Positions 13,601-14,083 of a stretch of DNA of 14,083 nucleotides are shown here, one piece after another. The number at the start of each line of letters is the position of its first letter. Position 1 is the stretch's first letter. Source of the stretch: Actinobacteria bacterium UBA4719. GTDB taxonomy: Bacteria; Actinomycetota; Actinomycetes; Actinomycetales; Dermatophilaceae. Made by a program: the position numbers and the translations under genes. Where the stretch lies: assembly GCA_002404345.1 (NCBI GenBank), contig DHJN01000158.1, forward strand, positions 1-14,083, written 5' to 3'. The notes under the pieces are model-generated. The model was given only the letters and a program-made list of their open reading frames with translations, had not been told where the DNA came from and made no database searches.

Positions 13601-14083
13601 TCGCCACCCAGGGCTTCCAGACCCTTGAGAAGCGAACGGGGGTCAAGCTCGCCGACCTCGCGGCCGAGCACGAAGGCAAACGGATCACCTTCGCCGACAC
13701 TCAGGGCGCACCCGTACCGGTCATCACCTCACCGGAATGGTCCGGTTCGGAGGCCGGCGGTCGGCGCTACTCACCGTTCACGATCAACGTCGAGCGCCTC
13801 AAACCGTGGCACACCCTGACCGGGCGGATGCACTTCTACCTGGACCACGACTGGATGACCGAGCTCGGTGAAGGGCTGCCGGTCTTCCGGCCACCGCTGA
13901 ACATGTCAGCGTTGTTCGGCGAACCACAGATCGGTGAGACCGGAGAGCTCGGCGAGAACGGAGAGCTCGGCGTCACCGTGCGCTACCTGACTCCGCACAG
14001 CAAGTGGTCGATCCACTCGGAGTACCAGGACAACCTGTTCAGTGCTCTCGCTGTCCCGCGGAGGCCAGACCATCTGGATCAGC
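10687..14083 (+). CDS. narG: NarG, respiratory nitrate reductase alpha subunit (partial, apparent frameshift near the right edge)
   Basis: NarG holds the molybdopterin guanine dinucleotide site and an [4Fe-4S] cluster, and reduces nitrate to nitrite at the membrane. The GTG at 10687 overlaps the hemerythrin stop by four bases and has GAGAGGG seven bases upstream. Cluster ligands are His67, Cys71, Cys75 (THGVNCTGSCSWK) and Cys110 (PRGCPRG). The molybdenum ligand is Asp236 in LSFYDWYADLP. The reading frame is clean for 1118 codons and matches NarG to IHSEYQDNLF. It then reads SALAVPRRPDH, while the +1 frame gives LSLSRGGQTIWIS, the expected continuation. Removing G14042 restores NLF-M-LSLSRGG. 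About 100 C-terminal residues lie outside the window. A sequence error or a real inactivating mutation both fit. narH, narJ and narI are expected downstream. Confidence 0.95.
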   Translation, partial: MSTDQWAGASGDGLDDAVTQALVRTRRFFTKAEVSQDLRTLHRSGGREADSFYRDRWAHDKVVRSTHGVNCTGSCSWKVYVKDGIITWESQQTDYPSVGPDRPEYEPRGCPRGAAFSWYTYSPTRVRYPYVRGVLLEMYREAKARLGDPVLAWADIVGDPVRSQRYKSSRGKGGLVRASWEEAAEIVAAAHVHTIKRWGPDRVAGFSPIPAMSMVSHAAGARFVNLIGGSMLSFYDWYADLPVASPQVFGDQTDVPESGDWWDAGYLIMWGSNVPVTRTPDAHWMTEARYRGQKVIAVAPDYADNVKFADEWLPARPGTDGALAMSMGHVILKEFFVDRQVPYFTQYVSRYTDLPFLVRLEERDGTYFSGKFLTAQDLGGEQAASENAAFKTVLLDAVTEQAVVPNGSMGHRYGDDGVGKWNLDLGDVRPMLSAQGGTEPAVEVAMPRFDSPDAPGGEAGLLSRGVPVRRVNGHLVTTVYDLMLAQYGVARDGLPGTWPTGYDDADEPYTPSWQEKITGVAASAAARIAREFAANAEESKGRSMIIMGAGTNHWFHSDTIYRAFLTLTNLTGCQGVNGGGWAHYVGQEKVRPLTGYNQVANALDWSRPPRNMIQTAYWYLHSNQFRYDQFGADTLASATGGGQLAGKTTADIIAQSARMGWMPSYPTFDRNPLDLTDEAEAAGRSVADHVVDELKSGRLNFACEDPDAEENFPRVLTVWRANLLGSSSKGNEYFLKHLLGTEHSVRATETRESDRPKDVVWHDEAPTGKLDLLLSLDFRMTSTTIFSDVVLPAATWYEKHDLNTTDMHPFVHSFNPAINPPWQTRTDWDAFMTISKRFSELAAQHLGVRKDVVAVPLTHDTADAMANPHGIVADWKAGECEPVPGVTMPKIVVVERDYGAVAAKMAALGPLMDSLGATTKGVTFKLDKEISYLRQKNGAVRGGPADGRPSLARDVDACEAILAMSGTTNGHLATQGFQTLEKRTGVKLADLAAEHEGKRITFADTQGAPVPVITSPEWSGSEAGGRRYSPFTINVERLKPWHTLTGRMHFYLDHDWMTELGEGLPVFRPPLNMSALFGEPQIGETGELGENGELGVTVRYLTPHSKWSIHSEYQDNLFSALAVPRRPDHLDQ
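13936..13971 (+). repeat. 18-base near-perfect direct duplication in narG
   Basis: GAGACCGGAGAGCTCGGC (13936–13953) is followed directly by a copy with one mismatch (13954–13971), giving GETGELGENGEL in the protein. The in-frame duplication lies in an acidic, probably surface loop about 70 bases upstream of the apparent frameshift. Confidence 0.85.

Overview
The window is a denitrification / nitrate-respiration locus from a high-GC bacterium. GC-rich third codon positions, GTG starts, AGGAG-type ribosome sites, and a narK–hemerythrin–narG order with actinobacterial-style NarG and CxYCGC hemerythrin sequences all point to an actinobacterium. I cannot name a genus from the sequence alone.

Left half (about 12–7853, minus strand): a nitrous oxide reductase operon. 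In transcription order it holds a radical SAM/SPASM protein (6630–7853), a 178-base gap, nosZ (4463–6451, all copper ligands visible, Tat-like leader, clade II-like motifs), a lipoprotein cupredoxin (3956–4375), a four-helix membrane protein like those of other nos clusters (3288–3959), nosD (1627–3291), nosF (839–1630) and nosY (12–842). From the cupredoxin to nosY every junction is a 4-base start/stop overlap, so the five genes are almost certainly translationally coupled. A sixth cistron may start at the left edge. NosDFY should supply the CuZ site of NosZ. The cupredoxin is a plausible local electron donor. No nosL or nosR is in view.

Middle (7854–7929): a 76-base divergent promoter region between the radical SAM gene and an HTH regulator (7930–8706) that has three C-terminal cysteines resembling those of Fe–S regulators. 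It is a good candidate for redox or NO control of both arms.

Right half (plus strand): narK-type nitrate/nitrite transporter (8803–10113), a hemerythrin-domain protein (10154–10690) with tandem repeats at both its start and its 3' end, and narG (10687 to the window edge). narG reads cleanly for about 1118 codons. It then shows an apparent single-base insertion at 14042 that throws the conserved NLF-M-LSLSRGG segment out of frame.

Together the window covers the first step (nitrate to nitrite: NarK, NarG) and the last step (N2O to N2: NosZ and its maturation genes) of denitrification. No nitrite or NO reductase is visible. No tRNA, rRNA, transposase, CRISPR array or convincing intrinsic terminator was seen, and no gene-free stretch exceeds 300 bases.
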